Translations under genes and position numbers: made by a program
DNA from: CBEUVQ01 sp965546615
Lineage (GTDB): Bacteria; Bacillota; Desulfotomaculia; Desulfotomaculales; Desulfohalotomaculaceae
Assembly (NCBI GenBank): GCA_965546615.1
Contig: CBEUVQ010000015.1
Coordinates: 1-49,735 of the forward strand
Reading direction: 5' to 3'
DNA: 49,735 bases
Notes under the pieces: generated by a model
Told to the model about the DNA's origin: nothing
The model's input: the letters and a program-made list of their open reading frames with translations, nothing else
The model's database searches: none
In this document: piece by piece, positions 1 through 7,743 of the stretch
Layout of the letters: every line of letters starts with the position of its first letter
Numbering within the stretch: position 1 is the stretch's first letter

Positions 1-161
1 TATACTTCCGGTTCGGCCAGCGTTACCAAATGCCCCAGCGCCCAAGTGACGATGTACTTACTGCCTTCAAAAAAGCCGTTTCCTTTTTGACTGCATTTCA
101 GCACCCGGGCCAAATCTCTTGCTACCGAGGGTTTTTCAGCCAATACCAATGTTTTGCTCAT
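1..161 (-). CDS. topB: DNA topoisomerase III, N-terminal fragment
   Basis: Only the first 53 codons lie in the window; the gene runs off the left edge. The protein begins MSKTLVLAEKPSVARDLARV and continues with a GSKYIVTWALGHLVTL stretch. This is the start of the TOPRIM domain of type IA topoisomerase III, with the AEKPS motif carrying the catalytic glutamate. The family relaxes negatively supercoiled DNA and decatenates. An AGAGAGGAT ribosome binding site at 171-178 lies about nine bases before the ATG at 161. The ehu operon terminator lies between this gene and its upstream neighbour, so it is probably transcribed separately. Identification rests on the N-terminus alone, but that motif is characteristic. 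Confidence 0.85.
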   Translation of the reverse strand, partial: MSKTLVLAEKPSVARDLARVLKCSQKGNGFFEGSKYIVTWALGHLVTLAEPEV

Positions 162-212
162 CAAAACAATCCTCTCTGTAAAGTTTCCCTTTATAATGTA
201 TCTTACTTTGAT

Positions 213-240
213 AAAAAATGCCACCCCGGGCGAGGTGGCA
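213..240 (-). terminator. Intrinsic terminator of the ehu operon
   Basis: A 7-bp stem (219-225 with 234-240, TGCCACC/GGTGGCA) is followed on the minus strand by six T residues, just past the ehuA stop. Confidence 0.8.
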
Positions 241-263
241 GTGAAGCGTCTTTTTGATGCTTG

Positions 264-1049
264 TCAGCTGTTGAGAAATCTGCTGAGAAAGGACTGCAGG
301 CGTTCGCTCTGCGGGTTTTCAAAAATTTCTTCTGGGCGGCCTTGTTCTTCAACTTGCCCGCCGTGCAGAAATACAATCCGGTCGGCTACATCGCGGGCGA
401 AATCCATTTCGTGGGTAACTAAAATCATCGCCATATCTGTTTCACGGGCCAATTCTTTAATTACTTCCAAAACTTCGCCCACCAGTTCGGGGTCCAGTGC
501 GGAAGTGACTTCATCAAACAGCATTACTTTCGGCTGCATTACTACCGCCCGAGCAATGGCCACCCGCTGCTGCTGACCGCCGGACAGCTGGGCGGGGTAG
601 GCGCTAGTTTTGTCTGCCAGCCCTACTTTTTTCAGCATGTTTACCGCCCGTTCTTCCGCTTCTTCCTTTGTCAGCCCCAGTACATTGATGGGGGCAGCGG
701 TGACGTTTTGTAAAATTGTCATGTGCGGAAAGAGGTTGAACTGCTGAAAAACCATGCCGATATTGCTGCGCATCCGGCGCAGGTGCTTTTCGTCGGCATC
801 AACCAACCTGCCGTTGACTTTTTTGTGCCACAGCGGCTCGCCGTTAACTTCAATAATGCCGGAAGTGGGCTTTTCCAGCGTCATCAGCATTCTGATCAGC
901 GTTGTTTTGCCGGAACCGCTGGGGCCGATCAGCGCCACTTTTTCAGACGGGGCGATATCTAAATCCAGTTCTTTTAACACAGCAGCACTGCCGAAGGATT
1001 TGCTCACTTTTTTATAAGCGACAATGGGGTTGGCTGTTTTACTGTTCAT
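264..1049 (-). CDS. ehuA: Polar amino acid/ectoine-type ABC transporter ATPase
   Basis: This is the ATPase of a PAAT-family importer that energises solute uptake at the membrane. It has Walker A GPSGSGKT, a Q-loop in VFQQFNLFPH, signature LSGGQQQR, Walker B VMLFDEVTSALD and switch His in VTHEM. The insert between Walker A and the Q-loop, reading NGRLVDADEKHLRRMRSNIG, resembles EhuA of ectoine/hydroxyectoine systems more than GlnQ. I chose the ATG at 1049, because AGAAGGTG sits six bases upstream; an in-frame GTG at 1058 overlaps that site. It overlaps the end of ehuD by 11 bases, so the two are translationally coupled. It is the last gene of the operon. The family is sure; the substrate is inferred from all four genes. 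Confidence 0.85.
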   Translation of the reverse strand: MNSKTANPIVAYKKVSKSFGSAAVLKELDLDIAPSEKVALIGPSGSGKTTLIRMLMTLEKPTSGIIEVNGEPLWHKKVNGRLVDADEKHLRRMRSNIGMVFQQFNLFPHMTILQNVTAAPINVLGLTKEEAEERAVNMLKKVGLADKTSAYPAQLSGGQQQRVAIARAVVMQPKVMLFDEVTSALDPELVGEVLEVIKELARETDMAMILVTHEMDFARDVADRIVFLHGGQVEEQGRPEEIFENPQSERLQSFLSRFLNS

Positions 1050-1803
1050 GGTGCACACCTTCTCTGTACTTTTTGCCTCTCAGCATATCTGCCGCAGCAG
1101 ATTTAATGCCTGCAAGGCGATGATTTTTTTCTCTGCTTGGTTTGTTTTGACCGACGCATTTGGTTTTTTCTTCCAGCCTGCGAATGAGTAAAGCAGAGGG
1201 ATAGCTCAACGCCAAAAACAATGCGCCGACAATGGTAAACGGTTCTAAGTAGCTGAAGTGCTGTGAGCCGATGATTTTGGCGGTCTGCAGCATTTCTACC
1301 ACCGTAATGGCGGAAAGCAGCGGTGTTTCTTTAAACAGCGCCAGCAGGTAGTTGCCCAGCATTGGGATTACCGGGGGAACGGCCTGCGGCAGAATGATGC
1401 GCTGCCAAATATAGCGTTTGGAAAAATTGAGCGCTCTGCAGGCTTCCCACTGACCCTGCGGAACAGCTTCTATTCCCGAACGATAAATTTCTGACACGTA
1501 AGTGCTGTAATGAATACCGAGTACGCAAACCCCGGTAGAAAAAGCGTTTAAAGATATGCCCAGCTGCGGCAGCGCAAAATAAGCAAAAAACAGCTGCACC
1601 AAAAGCGGCGTGCTTCTCACAAATTCAATAAAGCCGACAGTCAGCCAGGACAAAGGCTTGAAAGGTGAGCGCCTTAAAAAGGTGAGTATTAACCCCAGTA
1701 TCAGCGCCAGCAGGTACGCAGTGACGGCGGCAGCGGCCGCAATCCACATCGCGCGCAGTATTGTGGGGAAAATTTCTGCCGCAAACTGCCAATTCCAACT
1801 CAT
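1039..1803 (-). CDS. ehuD: Ectoine-type ABC transporter permease, EhuD-like
   Basis: An inner-membrane permease of the HisM/EhuD family. It has several hydrophobic segments and the EAA loop EACRALNFSKRYIWQRIILP, which docks on the ATPase. The start ATG at 1803 overlaps the ehuC stop by four bases (ATGA arrangement). The protein is 254 residues. Family members usually end soon after the motif seen here as IRRLEEK, so about 40 basic, hydrophilic residues form an unusual C-terminal tail. The tail reads into the ribosome binding site and start of ehuA. It may be a real extension or the result of losing an earlier stop. Confidence 0.82.
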   Translation of the reverse strand: MSWNWQFAAEIFPTILRAMWIAAAAAVTAYLLALILGLILTFLRRSPFKPLSWLTVGFIEFVRSTPLLVQLFFAYFALPQLGISLNAFSTGVCVLGIHYSTYVSEIYRSGIEAVPQGQWEACRALNFSKRYIWQRIILPQAVPPVIPMLGNYLLALFKETPLLSAITVVEMLQTAKIIGSQHFSYLEPFTIVGALFLALSYPSALLIRRLEEKTKCVGQNKPSREKNHRLAGIKSAAADMLRGKKYREGVHHEQ

Positions 1804-2453
1804 TGGACAGCACCCCCTTTCGATGCACGGCGCTCAAATAAGCGCGTTGCCCAAATAAGCGGCAGTGCCAAAATAAAGTAAAGAAGCAGCAGGGCAATAA
1901 AAATTTCGGTAGTATGTCCGATGCTGCTGCGCAGCGTTAAACCCTGATAGGTTAAATCGGCCAGCGTAATCAGCGATACCAGTGAGGTTCCTTTGAGCAG
2001 TTCGATGGAGATGTTGCCGAAACCAGGCAGCATAATTCTAAAAGCCTGCGGAATGATAACCAGCCGCATGCGCTGGCGGCGGGTCATGTTTAAGGCAATG
2101 GCCGCCTCGGTTTGACTGTGGGGGATTGCTTCAACTGCCCCCCGCACTATTTCTGAGGCATAAGCGCCGTAGTTTAAAGCCAGTGCTGTAACCCCCGCCC
2201 AAAATGGGGATAAATTGATGCCGGCGGCGGGCAGAACAAAAAAAATCCAAAACATCTGCACCAACAGCGACGTGCCGCGGAACAGTTCCACATATATACC
2301 GGTAAATTTTCTAATCAGCGCAGATCGGGACAGCCGTCCCAACCCTGCTAAAAAGGCGATAATAAAAACTAAGCACAGCGATGTCACCAGAATTTGCACC
2401 GTAATGCCCGCACCGCGAATTAATTCCGGTAAAATTTCTAAATAAGTGTTAAT
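1800..2453 (-). CDS. ehuC: Ectoine-type ABC transporter permease, EhuC-like, apparent ATT start
   Basis: An inner-membrane permease that pairs with EhuD. The EAA loop is EAAIALNMTRRQRMRLVIIP, followed by a conserved ELLKGTSLVSLITLADL-type segment. A strong AAGGAGG lies at about 2462-2468. The reading frame from there encodes the expected amphipathic start (NTYLEILPELIRGAGITVQI), but the only codon at the right distance is ATT at 2453, eight bases after GGAGG. The first standard in-frame start is GTG at 2399, which has no ribosome binding site and would remove part of the first conserved segment. With the ATT the protein is 217 residues, normal for the family. The gene lies 30 bases after ehuB and overlaps ehuD by four bases. 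Confidence 0.8.
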   Translation of the reverse strand: MNTYLEILPELIRGAGITVQILVTSLCLVFIIAFLAGLGRLSRSALIRKFTGIYVELFRGTSLLVQMFWIFFVLPAAGINLSPFWAGVTALALNYGAYASEIVRGAVEAIPHSQTEAAIALNMTRRQRMRLVIIPQAFRIMLPGFGNISIELLKGTSLVSLITLADLTYQGLTLRSSIGHTTEIFIALLLLYFILALPLIWATRLFERRASKGGAVQ

Positions 2454-2483
2454 GCTGTTTACCTCCTTTTTTAACAGCAGGCA

Positions 2484-3356
2484 CTAACTGCCGATAATTT
2501 GTGCTGTGGTGACATCGCCCGGCAGGTTGTCCTCTGAAAAGCCGAACTCTTTGAGAATTTCCAGCAGCTTTCCGGATTCTTTCAACTTCTGCAGCTGTTC
2601 ATTGTATGCTTCTACCAAGTCGGCGTCTTCCAGCCGGAAAGCAGCACCGCCGTAGGTAATGATGTTTTTCCCGTCAATCAGCGGCTGTTCAAAATCTTCC
2701 ACCCGCTCAATTTTGCTTTGGTCGGCGGTTTCAATTGCGGATTTCAGCGTTAAGTCGGTCATCGTTGTAGCGTCTGCCCGGCCCGATTCCAAAGCGGAAA
2801 TGCAGGAGGCAATATCGTTAACTATTTGAATTTGGCTGTCTTTAACGCCGGACGCCTTCAAATAATCCAGCTCAAAGCTGCCCGCCATTACAGCAATCGT
2901 TACTGCGGGGTTGGCGGCGATGTCTTGAAAGCTGTGCAGGTTGTGCGGGTTGCCCTTTTGCACCGCCAAGCCTTCAATAACGCGGTATTCCGGTTCACCA
3001 AAGGCAACCTGTTTCGCCCGCTCCGGTGTTATGTACATGCCGGCGGTGATAACATCAAAACGTCCTGCTTTTAGTCCGGGGATCAGCGAACCGAACTCAG
3101 TGACAACACCTTCTGTTTCTTCAATGCCCATTTCTTTGAATACTGCTTTCGCCACTTCCACCGACATGCCGGTTATTGTGCCGTCAGCTTCTTTATAGGC
3201 ATAGGGTTTTTCGCGGGAAAAACCCACCACTATTTTTCCTTCCTTCTGCACCCGCTCTAAAGTGCTCATCTGCTGTGCGGCGGTAGTGTCGTCGGAAGAG
3301 CAGCCCACTGCCAGCAGAGAAACAGCAAGTATAATTAACGCAATAATTTTTTTCAT
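2484..3356 (-). CDS. ehuB: Ectoine-type solute-binding lipoprotein, EhuB-like
   Basis: The extracytoplasmic substrate-binding protein of the importer. A lipoprotein signal ends in LLAVGC, so the mature protein is anchored at Cys18. It is a class 3 periplasmic-binding fold (SBP_bac_3) containing VVTEFGSLIPGL, FDVITAGMYITPERA and a C-terminal LPGDVTTAQI. These segments match EhuB proteins well, so ectoine or hydroxyectoine is the likeliest ligand; another compatible solute or amino acid is possible. The start is the ATG at 3356 with AAGGAGG seven bases upstream. The frame stays open farther upstream, but that part runs through the riboswitch leader. It is the first gene of the operon, preceded by a c-di-AMP riboswitch. 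Confidence 0.85.
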   Translation of the reverse strand: MKKIIALIILAVSLLAVGCSSDDTTAAQQMSTLERVQKEGKIVVGFSREKPYAYKEADGTITGMSVEVAKAVFKEMGIEETEGVVTEFGSLIPGLKAGRFDVITAGMYITPERAKQVAFGEPEYRVIEGLAVQKGNPHNLHSFQDIAANPAVTIAVMAGSFELDYLKASGVKDSQIQIVNDIASCISALESGRADATTMTDLTLKSAIETADQSKIERVEDFEQPLIDGKNIITYGGAAFRLEDADLVEAYNEQLQKLKESGKLLEILKEFGFSEDNLPGDVTTAQIIGS

Positions 3357-3422
3357 GATTAACCTCCTTATAATTCTGTTAAAGCAGTGACAAGAGAAAA
3401 GTTTATTCACCTCCTTGGCAGC

Positions 3423-3461
3423 GTAAAAACAAACAACCCCTTGGAAATATTTACCAAGGGG
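3423..3461 (-). terminator. Terminator of the riboswitch expression platform
   Basis: Perfect stem CCCCTTGG/CCAAGGGG (3437-3444 with 3454-3461), followed on the minus strand by a T-rich tract (3424-3436). It lies between the aptamer and the ehuB ribosome binding site, where a ligand-dependent terminator is expected. Confidence 0.85.
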
Positions 3462-3510
3462 AAGGGCAAGCAGAACTTGAATATGCTGTTTAAGCACAAC
3501 ACAAACTTTT

Positions 3511-3622
3511 CCACGCCTACGAGGTTAGCTGACGGGTTCGGATTGAAAAGTAACCCTACCTTAAAAGGATTCACCCCACTAAACTTGGTTCCCCCGCTTC
3601 TTCGTTTGAAGAATTAAGCGAT
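3511..3622 (-). promoter_or_regulatory. c-di-AMP riboswitch (ydaO/yuaA class)
   Basis: Read on the minus strand, the segment has the hallmark blocks of the ydaO aptamer in order: ATCGCTTAATTC, GGGGGAACCA, GGGGTGAATCC, AGGGTTACTTTTC, GAACCCGTCAGCTAACCTCG and TAGGCG. It is followed by an intrinsic terminator and then ehuB. Members of this class switch expression off when c-di-AMP is high, mostly for osmolyte and potassium transport and cell-wall genes. That fits an osmoprotectant importer. The class is recognised from sequence; its effect on this operon is inferred. Confidence 0.93.
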
Positions 3623-3647
3623 TATTTTATGTTATTGTTTATTTTGT

Positions 3648-3676
3648 AATATATTTTAGCATATTTAATTTTTCAA
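3648..3676 (-). promoter_or_regulatory. Sigma-A promoter of the riboswitch-ehuBCDA transcript
   Basis: On the minus strand TTGAAA, 17 bases, TATATT. It lies about 25 bases upstream of the aptamer. The rest of the gap toward 3837 is AT-rich, with no gene seen. Confidence 0.65.
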
Positions 3677-3836
3677 ACCTAATGTTATAATTTGTGTTAA
3701 TTAACGTTTGGTTATAGTATTATGCCGTTATAGTTTAATAAACTGCCGATGCTTTTTTATGGTACCCTTTTCTTTAAATGTAACGTTTATCCAAACAGCG
3801 GGGGATGTTATTTCGAAAAAGGGGGATTTTAAGCAC

Positions 3837-3877
3837 AAAAAAAAGGCGGCAGCGAGCTGTTTCGCTGTCACCTTTTC
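3837..3877 (-). terminator. Terminator of the copper-amine-oxidase-domain gene
   Basis: On the minus strand an imperfect stem (AAAGGTGACAGCG with CGCTGCCGCCTTT) is followed by eight T residues, immediately after the stop of the gene at 3882. Confidence 0.75.
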
Positions 3878-3881
3878 TGCT

Positions 3882-5492
3882 TTATTCAGAGATGATAACA
3901 CTGCTTCCGGTGTACTGCACTTGTGCACCCAGTTCTTGGGCGATGAAGCGAATGGGCACCATTACTGTGCCGTTATCGAGGTACGGAGCGGCATCTGCCT
4001 GTTTGGCGGTGCCGTTGACAGTGTAGTTGGAGCTGTCAACCTGCATTAAAATCACGGTGTCACCGGTGGAAATTTTAATTTGGTCGGGCTGCTGCCACTG
4101 CACAACACAGCCTAATGCTTGAGCAGGGGTTCTCAGCGGCACAAAGGTGCGGCCGTTTTTAATTACCGGCGGCACATCGCCGGAAATATATTCGCCGTTG
4201 ACGATAAGGCTTAAGCCGGTTTCTGCTGCCGGGTTGTCATCAACTATGGCGAAGTCGACAGCTTCTGTTGACTCCGGCTGGTAAGCATTAATATCAATAC
4301 TGTTGTCTTCTGTTAACACCGGCTTTTTAATCACTAAATTGCGCTTAGCTTTGCCGGTGGAGTCGGATTTCAGCTCAACTTCCAGCCACTGGTCAGAGGA
4401 AGTGTCTTTGCCGTCAAAGTTAATCAGTGTGTTTGACTGATAGGTTTCACCGGCATACTGATATTCTCCGTAGGCGTCAAAGTTAAACTGTATGGTGTCA
4501 AAACTAAAATCACCTATCAGTTTGTAGTCACCTTTTAAGTTTTCCCCTTTACCGCTGTTAGTGCCGTAAATATTGAAAGATCCCTCGGCTTGCGGAGCGT
4601 GGATATCAAGTTTAAAGTCGTAGCTCGTTGTGCCGCCGGGCAGAATGGGAGCTTCAAAGGTTAAGTTCATCGTGACAAAATCGCTGATGATGCTCACCTG
4701 TTCTTCGGTGGGAACGGTAATGCTGTCAAAAGCACTGATGATTTGTTCTTTCATCTGCTGCTCGGAAAGACCTTCCGGCAGCTGGCCGTACTTGGTTAAG
4801 CCGACAATGATGTCCGCTGCCCGCTCTTTTTCATCTTTTGCTTTTGCTGCCAGGTTGATAATTGTTTCCTCAAAAGCCTGCTGGTCCAGTTCAATGGTTA
4901 CACTGCCGGATGAAATGGTAAAGCATTTTTCCGGAACGGCTTCTACAATAAATGCCAGCATTTCTTTGTATTCTTCGGGGATCTGCTGATGCTGGTAAAG
5001 TTCAAACTGTTCCCACATGTTTTTAAACTGGCTGTCTTGGGCGTAAAAATACTGCCGTGAGCTGTCAGCCAGCGACTGTTCTATCTGCGGATCGTTGATG
5101 CCGAGGTCTTTCACCAGACGCAAAATATCTTTGGTAAAGATGAGTTTATCATCAGCCAAATAAATATCGGCGCTGTTTTCTTGGCCTTTAATGTCGGTGT
5201 TCAGCTGCACTTTGATGACGCTGTTTGGTACATCTTCTTCAATCAGCAGATTAACGGCGGTGTTGGTCAAGTCGCCGATTACATCTATCATTGTGCCGTC
5301 AAACTTAGTTACTTCCAGGTTTGTTTCAGTAACTGCTTTTTGGTAAAATTCACTGCTTATCGGCAGTTTTGCGTTTTTAATTTTGGCAATAACCATTTCT
5401 TTGGCGGTTGGTTGGGCCGCGTTGGAAGCAAAAACAACGCTTAAGCAGAGAAGTGTCGCAAGCAGTACAACAAATAGGTTTTTTCTTTTCAT
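3882..5492 (-). CDS. Secreted protein with C-terminal copper amine oxidase-like domain
   Basis: A 536-residue exported protein with an N-terminal signal peptide (MKRKNLFVVLLATLLCLSVV, cleavage probable near ASNA). The last 110 or so residues carry two copies of the VNG...GRTFVPLR / DNGTVMVPIRFIAQELGA pattern of the copper amine oxidase N-terminal-like domain (PF07833). In Clostridia this is a common cell-surface module, and there is no amine oxidase catalytic region here. The roughly 400-residue middle part is acidic, looks beta-rich and matches no family I recognise. The start ATG has AAGGAGG six bases upstream. It is a single gene with its own terminator. A role at the envelope is likely; the exact function is unknown. 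Confidence 0.8.
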   Translation of the reverse strand: MKRKNLFVVLLATLLCLSVVFASNAAQPTAKEMVIAKIKNAKLPISSEFYQKAVTETNLEVTKFDGTMIDVIGDLTNTAVNLLIEEDVPNSVIKVQLNTDIKGQENSADIYLADDKLIFTKDILRLVKDLGINDPQIEQSLADSSRQYFYAQDSQFKNMWEQFELYQHQQIPEEYKEMLAFIVEAVPEKCFTISSGSVTIELDQQAFEETIINLAAKAKDEKERAADIIVGLTKYGQLPEGLSEQQMKEQIISAFDSITVPTEEQVSIISDFVTMNLTFEAPILPGGTTSYDFKLDIHAPQAEGSFNIYGTNSGKGENLKGDYKLIGDFSFDTIQFNFDAYGEYQYAGETYQSNTLINFDGKDTSSDQWLEVELKSDSTGKAKRNLVIKKPVLTEDNSIDINAYQPESTEAVDFAIVDDNPAAETGLSLIVNGEYISGDVPPVIKNGRTFVPLRTPAQALGCVVQWQQPDQIKISTGDTVILMQVDSSNYTVNGTAKQADAAPYLDNGTVMVPIRFIAQELGAQVQYTGSSVIISE

Positions 5493-5606
5493 TGAGAACC
5501 TCCTTAAAAATTTTTGGGAAACAATTGATACTCTCCCAATTTATTTTATATTAATTAATCAGTTAAAATCAACAACGCAGGGGAGAAATTGATTGGTAAA
5601 AATGTC

Positions 5607-6290
5607 CTAAAAATCCCTGCGTTGGTAGACTTTTAACGATAGGAACAGCGACAATGCCAGCACTGCCAATATTAATGCGCTGATTAGTCCGAGCAGCTGC
5701 AGCCCGCTTAATGCCTGCAGAAAGTTGATTGTTGTTTGGATGGCGCCTGATTGGCTGTGAGCATAGTAATTCAGCGCTGACGCTGTGCCGGCTGCGTTTA
5801 TGCCAAATACCGTTATGCCGAAGAACAGCAGAAAAAACAGTATAAAGTTAAATATGCGTGACTTCATATAGCCGAACTTAAAATAAACGGGAAAGTAGAG
5901 CGCGGACAGCAGGCTGACCGCTAAAAACCCGCCGACAAAACCCTCCGCTGAAAGGGCGGGAAGCAAAAGCGGCTGCCCGATAAGATAAACTGCCGCTTTT
6001 ATAATGCTGTAAATGCCGGTAATAAGCAGCATATAAACAAAAACGGATAAATATTTCGCCCAAACAATGGTTGACCTTTTCACCGGCAGGCTGTTAAACA
6101 GCACATCGGCGCGGCTTTTATCGTCATAAGCGCAGGAAGTCATAATAAGCATATAGCAGAAAAACGTTGAAATAAATGCACTGTAAGTATCAGAGCCCTG
6201 CATAATAAATATCAGCAGCAGTGCGTACACAAAGATGAACAGCAGTGTTTTCTTCTGCACCAGCAGATCTTTAAAGATTAAGTTAAGCAT
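5607..6290 (-). CDS. ABC-2 type transporter permease
   Basis: A 227-residue membrane protein with about six hydrophobic segments and the N-terminal pattern MLNLIFKDLLVQKKTLL of the ABC-2 exporter permeases found beside GntR regulators. It overlaps the ATPase gene by 13 bases and is the last gene of a GntR-ATPase-permease operon. Relatives such as the ytr and bcr-type modules respond to cell-wall antibiotics or export lipids or peptides; the substrate here cannot be told. Confidence 0.8.
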   Translation of the reverse strand: MLNLIFKDLLVQKKTLLFIFVYALLLIFIMQGSDTYSAFISTFFCYMLIMTSCAYDDKSRADVLFNSLPVKRSTIVWAKYLSVFVYMLLITGIYSIIKAAVYLIGQPLLLPALSAEGFVGGFLAVSLLSALYFPVYFKFGYMKSRIFNFILFFLLFFGITVFGINAAGTASALNYYAHSQSGAIQTTINFLQALSGLQLLGLISALILAVLALSLFLSLKVYQRRDF

Positions 6291-7150
6291 GCCGCATCCT
6301 CCTTTGTATAATAAAGCATTATATCTTCCAGTGTCGGTTTTTCCATCAGCACATCATCGGTTAAAAGGCGCTGCGCTTGGCGGCGGTCTGCGGTTAAACC
6401 TTCAAAGCCAAACTGATTTTCTTTAATACCGATAAACAGCTTTCTGACATCGCCGTCCAATAAATCTCTGCCCCCTTTGACAACGGCGTGTCGGTCGAGC
6501 AGTTCTTCTTTGGAGCAGCTGAGCAGTATCTTTCCGTCGTTAATCAGCGTAATGTAATCGGCAATTTTGTCCAGGTCTGATGTGATGTGGCTGGAAAGAA
6601 GAATGCCTTTGTTTTCATCTTGAATCAAGCCGGTTAATATTTCTAAAAGTTCGTTTCTTGCCACCGGGTCCAGCCCCGATGTCGGCTCATCCATAATAAG
6701 CAGCTCGGCGTGGTGAGAAAGCGCCACCGCCAGCGAAAACTTCATTTTCATTCCTTTGGATAAATCTTTTATCTTTTTATCGGGCGGCAGATTAAAATCT
6801 GCCAGATAGCGGTTGAATATCTCATCGTCCCAATGCTGATAAAACGGCGCGATAATGTTTTTCATTTTTTCCACGGTGAGATGATCGTAATAGTGGTGTT
6901 CATTAAACACAAAGCCGATGCGGTTTTTAATTTCCTGCTGATGCTCGGTATTGTCTAAGCCGAATATTTTAATTTGGCCGCTGTCTTTGTGCAGAAGATT
7001 TAAAATTAATTTGACGGTGGTGGTTTTGCCGGCGCCGTTTGGGCCGATAAAGCCCATAATGTAGCCTTTTTCCAGCGAAAAACTGATATCTTTCAGGCTG
7101 AAGTCTTGGAATGTTTTGCTGAGGTTTTTTATTTCCAGCATGTGCTGCAT
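6278..7150 (-). CDS. ABC exporter ATP-binding protein
   Basis: The ATPase partner of the downstream permease, 290 residues. It has Walker A GPNGAGKTTT, an unusual signature DLSKGMKMK (in place of LSGGQ), Walker B ELLIMDEPTSGLD and switch His in LSSHI. The C-terminal part (about residues 215-290) is the variable regulatory tail typical of ABC-2 exporters. ATG at 7150 follows GAGGAGG. It starts three bases after the GntR stop, so the operon is tightly coupled. Confidence 0.88.
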   Translation of the reverse strand: MQHMLEIKNLSKTFQDFSLKDISFSLEKGYIMGFIGPNGAGKTTTVKLILNLLHKDSGQIKIFGLDNTEHQQEIKNRIGFVFNEHHYYDHLTVEKMKNIIAPFYQHWDDEIFNRYLADFNLPPDKKIKDLSKGMKMKFSLAVALSHHAELLIMDEPTSGLDPVARNELLEILTGLIQDENKGILLSSHITSDLDKIADYITLINDGKILLSCSKEELLDRHAVVKGGRDLLDGDVRKLFIGIKENQFGFEGLTADRRQAQRLLTDDVLMEKPTLEDIMLYYTKEDAACLT

Positions 7151-7153
7151 GAT

Positions 7154-7528
7154 TTACTCCTCCTCATAAAGTAGTGTCAGCATTTCGGTAAGCTGTTTAA
7201 GCGAAAGATTGACCGCCTTTCCCGCCGCCACTGCGTCGGCCAGCTTTTCTTCCACAACAGCCAATCTTTTTTCATACAGCAGTTCTTTGTTTTCTGCCGC
7301 AACGTATGAGCCCTTGCCGGGTACAGTGACGATAAAACCCTCTTTTTCCAGCTCACTGTATGCCCGCTTGGTGGTGATGACGCTGATCTGCAGTTCTTTA
7401 GCCAAAGTTCTTATCGACGGCAGCGGGTCGGCGGCGGAAAGCTCGCCGTTTAAAATGGCATTTTTAATCTGTGAAACTATCTGCTCATAAATCGGCCGAC
7501 GAGAAGAATTAGAAATAATGATTTTCAT
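7154..7528 (-). CDS. GntR-family repressor, YtrA subfamily
   Basis: A 124-residue regulator. An N-terminal winged helix-turn-helix (RRPIYEQIVSQIKNAILNGE, then LPSIRTLAKELQIS and TTKRAYSELEKEGF) is followed by a short helical dimerisation tail instead of a large ligand domain, which places it in the YtrA type. It is the first gene of the operon and lies just downstream of a promoter with an overlapping inverted repeat, so autoregulation is likely. AAAGGA precedes the ATG. Confidence 0.88.
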   Translation of the reverse strand: MKIIISNSSRRPIYEQIVSQIKNAILNGELSAADPLPSIRTLAKELQISVITTKRAYSELEKEGFIVTVPGKGSYVAAENKELLYEKRLAVVEEKLADAVAAGKAVNLSLKQLTEMLTLLYEEE

Positions 7529-7564
7529 GTGCTGTTCGTCCTTTCCGGCAGCTGAAGTTACTGT

Positions 7565-7601
7565 GTATATACAATATATACGGTAATAACAGTTCTGTCA
7601 A
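7565..7601 (-). promoter_or_regulatory. Promoter with overlapping GntR operator
   Basis: On the minus strand TTGACA (7596-7601), 17 bases, TATATT (7573-7578). The inverted repeat GTATAT-5-ATATAC at 7565-7581 covers the -10 box, the usual layout of a YtrA-type repressor site. Confidence 0.75.
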
Positions 7602-7671
7602 CTAAAAAATACCGCCGCCGGATGATTTTTTGCCGTAAAACAGGAAGGAAAGTGTTGGGTTTTGCAGAATA

Positions 7672-7700
7672 TTGGTGATATTGCACTATGTTGGTATAAT
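7672..7700 (+). promoter_or_regulatory. Sigma-A promoter of the CZB chemoreceptor gene
   Basis: TTGGTG, 17 bases, TATAAT, ending 43 bases before the GTG start. Confidence 0.6.
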
Positions 7701-7743
7701 TTTCTGCTTTTTATCTCATCAGCTGATAACGGGGGTAGGATAG

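Noticed and set aside
3357..3497. N-terminal extension of EhuB, with a second AAGGAGG near 3408-3414
   Set aside because: The extension runs through the riboswitch terminator region and would precede a perfect lipoprotein signal; no start codon suits the extra site.
3882..5492. A real copper amine oxidase
   Set aside because: Only the small surface module is present; the topaquinone catalytic domain is missing.
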